Part shown: in pieces, positions 60,390 to 64,000 of the stretch
Numbering within the stretch: position 1 is the stretch's first letter
Layout of the letters: every line of letters starts with the position of its first letter
Origin: Rhodoglobus sp.
GTDB taxonomy: Bacteria; Actinomycetota; Actinomycetes; Actinomycetales; Microbacteriaceae
Assembly (NCBI GenBank): GCA_025464445.1
Contig: JAODLY010000041.1
Coordinates: 1-64,000 of the forward strand
Length of the DNA stretch: 64,000 bases
Direction: 5' to 3'
Position numbers and translations under genes: made by a program
The notes under the pieces: generated by a model
Databases searched by the model: none
What the model saw: the letters and a program-made list of their open reading frames with translations, nothing else
What the model was told of the DNA's origin: nothing

Positions 60390-62290
60390 TGGCGCACACC
60401 TATAGCAATCCCATCCAGCGCGCCGGCGACTTCGCCGACCCCTTCGTGCTGCGGCACGACGGGCGCTACTACCTGTACTGCACGAATCCGGACGTGCGGT
60501 GCTGGAGCTCGCGGAACCTCGTCGACTGGACGCTCGAGGGTGCGTCGATCGAGCCGGATGCGTTCCCGGGCCTGGTGCCGTTCGCCCCGGAGGTCGTGTA
60601 CGCCGACGGCTTCTTCTACATGTACACGTCCCCATCCGGGCACGGGCATTTCGTGCTGCGGTCGGACTCCCCGACGGGGCCGTTCCGCGCAATCTCCGGC
60701 AACGTCGGGCATGCGATCGACGGGAACGTGTTCGTCGACGACGACGGCCAGTGGTACTTCTACTGGGCGGGGGACGAGGGCATCTGGGGGTGCGAGATGG
60801 CTTCGCCCACCGAGTTCGGAACCCCGGTCTTTACCGGCATCAGCATGAACGGCTGGACCGAGGGGCCGTTCGTCAGCAAGCGCGACGGTGTCTACTTCAT
60901 GACGCTCACGGGCAACCACTACCTGAGCCCCGGCTACCGCATCGACGCGGCCTCGAGCGACCATCCCTTGCGGGGTTATGTGCCGGATCCGCTCAACCCG
61001 GTACTGCTCAGCACCGAAGGGGCGGTCGTCGGGCTCGGGCACAGCTGCAGCGTGACCGGTCCAGACCTCGTCTCGACGTACCTCGTGTACCACAACCTCA
61101 ATCCCGACGCGTCGCGTGACCTCGACATCGATCGGCAGGTCTGGAGCGGCCGCAGCCTGCAGGTGCTCGGCCCGACGACCTCGGCACCGGTGCCGTCGCC
61201 GCCCGACACCGAGTGGGACGCGAGCACCGAGGCCCCTGCGCTGGCCGAGGTCTTCACCGCCGAACTGAATCTCACCGCCCCCGAGACGGGCGCCGGCTAC
61301 GGGCTCTCGCTCGGCGATGCGCTCACCATCCGGGTTGACCGCGATGGCACGGTAACCGTGCTGGGCGCCCCGGATGCCGTGCTCGCAGCGAGTGCGCTCC
61401 CCGCCGGTTTCGCGCATGCGGCCCTGCATTGCTGGCGGCTGGTCTACAACCGCGGGGACCTGCGGGTATTCGTCGACGGCCGGTTACACCTCGCCCTGCG
61501 GCACCAGCTGCCTGCGGGATCCCGGATCGGGGTGAGCGACGGCGTGCGCGCCGGGTACTGCGCGATGACCGACGCGGTTGCGGAGGCCGCGGACCGCCGG
61601 GCGCCCCGTCCCGTCCCCGGCCGGTTCTGGGTGGATGCCGAGGGGTCATACGAACTGCATGTGCAGCGGCCGGGCCGGTACATGGTCTACGTCGCCGATC
61701 CGCCCGGCGGACAGCGATCGTTCCCCCTCGACCTCGATGAAGGCAGCCGCCTACTCTCGCTGGGGCCGGGCCCGGATGGCCGCCTGGTGACCGTTGCCCC
61801 CGCCTCCGACGGCCGGACAGCGACCTTCGCTGCCGAGTCCGCTTCCGGTACTGGCAAGCGGCTCCTCGGGGACGCCCGCTGGGACGACTTCGCGCTCACT
61901 GCCACGGTGTCGTACACCCTCGAGTCGCCGGGCGGGCACGCCGACCTGATCCTGCGCGCCAGCCAGCTCTCCGAGGGTGGCGAGGGTGACGACACGGTGC
62001 TCGGCGCCGACTTCTTCCTCGGCTACTCGATCCAGCTGCATCACGATCGCATCAGGTTCGCCCGCCACGACTACGACGAGCGCGTGCTCGCCGAGCGCGA
62101 GCTGACGATCGACAAGACCCGACCGCACGTCATGGGCGTGCGCGTACATGGAAGCTCGTTCGCCGTCGACGTCGACGGCGTAGAGGCACTGCGCCTCGAT
62201 GACGCGTTTCCGCATCCCGCCGGTCACATCGGCATTCGCACAATCGGCTCCGACCTGCGGGTCGAGTCGCTCACCATCTCTAAGGAGTAA
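60389..62290 (+). CDS. Glycoside hydrolase family 43 with C-terminal accessory domains
   Basis: A 633-residue cytosolic enzyme. The five-bladed propeller (about 1-290) has the GH43 triad: base Asp17 (FADPFV), Asp111 (AIDGNVF) and acid Glu158 (WTEGPF). The rest holds two beta-sandwich regions resembling LamG/GH43 C-terminal domains. GH43 enzymes act on arabinosyl or xylosyl (sometimes galactosyl) linkages. No signal peptide: it probably works on imported oligosaccharides together with the GH2 enzyme. Confidence 0.9.
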   Translation: MAHTYSNPIQRAGDFADPFVLRHDGRYYLYCTNPDVRCWSSRNLVDWTLEGASIEPDAFPGLVPFAPEVVYADGFFYMYTSPSGHGHFVLRSDSPTGPFRAISGNVGHAIDGNVFVDDDGQWYFYWAGDEGIWGCEMASPTEFGTPVFTGISMNGWTEGPFVSKRDGVYFMTLTGNHYLSPGYRIDAASSDHPLRGYVPDPLNPVLLSTEGAVVGLGHSCSVTGPDLVSTYLVYHNLNPDASRDLDIDRQVWSGRSLQVLGPTTSAPVPSPPDTEWDASTEAPALAEVFTAELNLTAPETGAGYGLSLGDALTIRVDRDGTVTVLGAPDAVLAASALPAGFAHAALHCWRLVYNRGDLRVFVDGRLHLALRHQLPAGSRIGVSDGVRAGYCAMTDAVAEAADRRAPRPVPGRFWVDAEGSYELHVQRPGRYMVYVADPPGGQRSFPLDLDEGSRLLSLGPGPDGRLVTVAPASDGRTATFAAESASGTGKRLLGDARWDDFALTATVSYTLESPGGHADLILRASQLSEGGEGDDTVLGADFFLGYSIQLHHDRIRFARHDYDERVLAERELTIDKTRPHVMGVRVHGSSFAVDVDGVEALRLDDAFPHPAGHIGIRTIGSDLRVESLTISKE

Positions 62291-62294
62291 GGCA

Positions 62295-64000
62295 ATGATC
62301 GGTTTACTCGATTCGCGTCGCCGGCTGCTCGTCTGGGCAGCCGTGCTGACGGCGCTTCTTCTCGCGCTCCAGGTGCTCAGCCCGACCCCGGCGTTCGCCT
62401 CCCCGGGCTCGATCGTCGCCGCGCCGTCATCCGGCACGGGCCTGGAGAACAATGACTATCCGCGCATCATCCGGCTCGCGGCGAGCGCCGACACGAGCAA
62501 ACGGGGCAACCTGCTGGTGATGTACAGCATCAACGACACCGGCGTGCGCACGCATTCGGCGATCAAGCGCAGCACCGACGGTGGCCAGACCTGGACGACG
62601 ATCAGCACCCTCTTCTCGCCGACAGCCGGCTGGGGCATCTACTTCGGCTCAATGTACGAGCTGCCGGTGGCCAGCGGCGGTCTCGCCGCCGGCACGATCG
62701 TCGCCGCGGGCAACGCCTGGGACAACGTCAACTGGGGGTTCCAGGAGGTTCAGACATTCATCAGTACCGACTACGGGGTCACGTGGACGCAACGCGGCAA
62801 TTGCGCGACGAAGTCTGGTACCCCCAACACCGTCTCGACAGGCTTGTGGGAGCCGGAGATCATCGTCAATGCCGATGGCAAGCTGGCCTGTCACTTCTCC
62901 GACGAACGACTGCGCGCGTCTGGGTACAGCCAGAAGCTCGTCATGGTCACCTCATCGGACGGCGGCGCGACATGGGGCGGCGCCGTGGACACCGTGGCGA
63001 TCAACGACAGCAACTCCCGGCCCGGCATGCCGGTGGTTCGCAAGCTGCCGAACGGCAGCTACGCGATGGCGTTCGAGCTGTGCCGTGATTCCGTGGGTAA
63101 TGCCGACCAGACCTGCCGGGTGTACATCAAGACCTCGGTCGACGGAGCGGCATGGGGCACGCCGAGCAACGTCGGCACGCTCGTCCAGACGGTGGACGGC
63201 CGCCAGCTGCTTCACACCCCGGGGCTCGCGTGGAGCCCGGCAGGCGGCCCCAACGGCACGCTGGTGATGTCGGGACAGCGTGTGGTGACCGGCGCGGACG
63301 GCCCGACGACTGTCGTGAAACCCGAGTCGGGTCGCGTCGTGTTCACCAACACCGCACTCGGGGTCGGTGCCTGGCAGGAGGTGTCTGCACCCGCCACGAT
63401 CGATCCCACCGGCGACTACAACAACGGTCCAGGCAAGCAGTGCGCCAATTACAGTCCGAGCCTGGTGTCCACGGCGTCGGGTTCCGCGGTCATGATAGTG
63501 ACCCCGCGCTACGTCTCCGGTTCCACCACCCGCTGCGACGTGCGGTTCGGGATCGGGCCGATCGGAACACTTCCGCTCTACGCGCCATTCGACTCGGGGA
63601 ACGACATGGGCTGGTCCACCTATGGCGGAACCTGGTCGGTGAGCGGAGGGGTCTATTCGCAGGCCGGGGTGTCGTCCGGGCCCAAGTCCCTCGTCGGATC
63701 CAGCGGGTGGTCTGACGTGACGGTCACGACCGACCTGCGCCTGGACAGTTCCGGGCAGGCCGGGGTGCTGCTGCGCACCACAGCACCGGATGTCGGTGCT
63801 GACAACCACAACGGGTACTACGTCGGAATCGAGACCACCGGGAACCTGTTCATCGGCCGGCAGACATACGGTTGGACGGGGCTGGCTTCGCAGGTCGTAT
63901 CCGGCGGGATCACCACGGGTGTCTGGTACAACGTGCAGGCCAGCATCATCGGCTGCACGATCACCGCGATCCTGAAGCGGGATAACGCGACAGCGACCAC
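62295..64000 (+). CDS. Secreted BNR/sialidase-fold protein (5' part; cut by window end)
   Basis: An open frame from ATG 62295 (AGGAG upstream) runs without stop to the window end, so at least 568 residues. Residues ~1-36 are a Sec signal peptide (LLLALQVLSPTPAFA). Asp-boxes SxDxGxTW occur three times (STDGGQTW, STDYGVTW, SSDGGATW), as in sialidase-fold glycosidases such as GH33 and GH93. From about 430 a LamG/DUF1080-like beta-sandwich follows (FDSGNDMGWSTYGGTWSV). With GH43 alongside, an exo-arabinanase (GH93-like) is plausible but not proven. It would supply oligosaccharide to the importer. Confidence 0.82.
   Translation, partial: MIGLLDSRRRLLVWAAVLTALLLALQVLSPTPAFASPGSIVAAPSSGTGLENNDYPRIIRLAASADTSKRGNLLVMYSINDTGVRTHSAIKRSTDGGQTWTTISTLFSPTAGWGIYFGSMYELPVASGGLAAGTIVAAGNAWDNVNWGFQEVQTFISTDYGVTWTQRGNCATKSGTPNTVSTGLWEPEIIVNADGKLACHFSDERLRASGYSQKLVMVTSSDGGATWGGAVDTVAINDSNSRPGMPVVRKLPNGSYAMAFELCRDSVGNADQTCRVYIKTSVDGAAWGTPSNVGTLVQTVDGRQLLHTPGLAWSPAGGPNGTLVMSGQRVVTGADGPTTVVKPESGRVVFTNTALGVGAWQEVSAPATIDPTGDYNNGPGKQCANYSPSLVSTASGSAVMIVTPRYVSGSTTRCDVRFGIGPIGTLPLYAPFDSGNDMGWSTYGGTWSVSGGVYSQAGVSSGPKSLVGSSGWSDVTVTTDLRLDSSGQAGVLLRTTAPDVGADNHNGYYVGIETTGNLFIGRQTYGWTGLASQVVSGGITTGVWYNVQASIIGCTITAILKRDNATAT

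Noticed and set aside
1-64000. Prophage, integrase, plasmid or conjugation genes
   Set aside because: None of the coding regions carries recognisable integrase, terminase, relaxase or replication motifs.

Overview
This 64 kb window is high-GC DNA that reads as a chromosomal segment of an actinobacterium, most likely Microbacteriaceae. The evidence is an HspR-controlled dnaJ/hspR/clpB heat-shock operon, the PurS/PurQ/PurL split form of FGAM synthetase, a LAxTG-type (class E sortase) surface protein, GTG starts with ATGA or GTGA gene overlaps, and many genes whose TANNNT -10 box lies exactly 6-7 nt before the start codon, which implies leaderless transcripts. No rRNA, tRNA, transposase, integrase or CRISPR array was seen, and no gene-free stretch exceeds 300 bases.

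Layout. 1-4.7 kb: heat-shock operon dnaJ-hspR-(RsmC-like methyltransferase)-clpB. 4.7-18.9 kb: housekeeping and metabolic genes (Zn-alcohol dehydrogenase, threonine aldolase, DUF6421-like protein, GntR/AEC transporter pair, exonuclease III, pyrE, septum-formation-like protein, NagD-like phosphatase, orphan DNA methyltransferase, SpoU methyltransferase, LAxTG beta-propeller, purA). 18.9-38.1 kb: an exopolysaccharide locus with priming glycosyl-phosphotransferase, four glycosyltransferases (two fused), acetyltransferase, Wzy-like polymerase, Wzx-like flippase, a Wzc/Wzz-like protein with a broken P-loop, and a large LuxR regulator. 38.1-54.1 kb: more housekeeping genes (chorismate mutase, purL, purQ, purS, transporters, two beta-lactamase-like serine hydrolases, an HxlR/VOC pair). 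54.1-64 kb: a LacI-controlled glycan-utilisation cluster (GH2, ABC sugar importer, GH43, secreted BNR/sialidase-fold protein cut by the window end).

The most unusual part lies inside the polysaccharide locus (26.8-31.3 kb). It is a tight five-gene cassette of a phosphopantetheinyl transferase, a carrier protein, an acyl-CoA-dehydrogenase-like flavoprotein without the usual catalytic Glu, a class-II aaRS-like amino acid:[carrier protein] ligase with its predicted Zn ligands (C133, E176, C280), and a fused pair of alpha/beta-hydrolases. I infer that it activates an amino acid on a carrier protein, oxidises it there and transfers or releases it, possibly to decorate the polysaccharide.

Four non-coding regions of this locus share a direct repeat, TTAACCC-N5-TTAACCC (12-bp period), and nearby C-tract/G-tract inverted repeats. 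They lie before the priming transferase, the phosphopantetheinyl transferase, the Wzc-like gene and luxR. This ties the locus into one putative regulon, perhaps controlled by the LuxR protein. Other sequence-level signals are a dispersed palindromic repeat that also sits in frame inside a kinase gene, a REP-like fragment that forms the end of purS, convergent genes sharing CTAG stop codons, and a strand-symmetric excess of GCATCC/GGATGC even where it forces rare codons.
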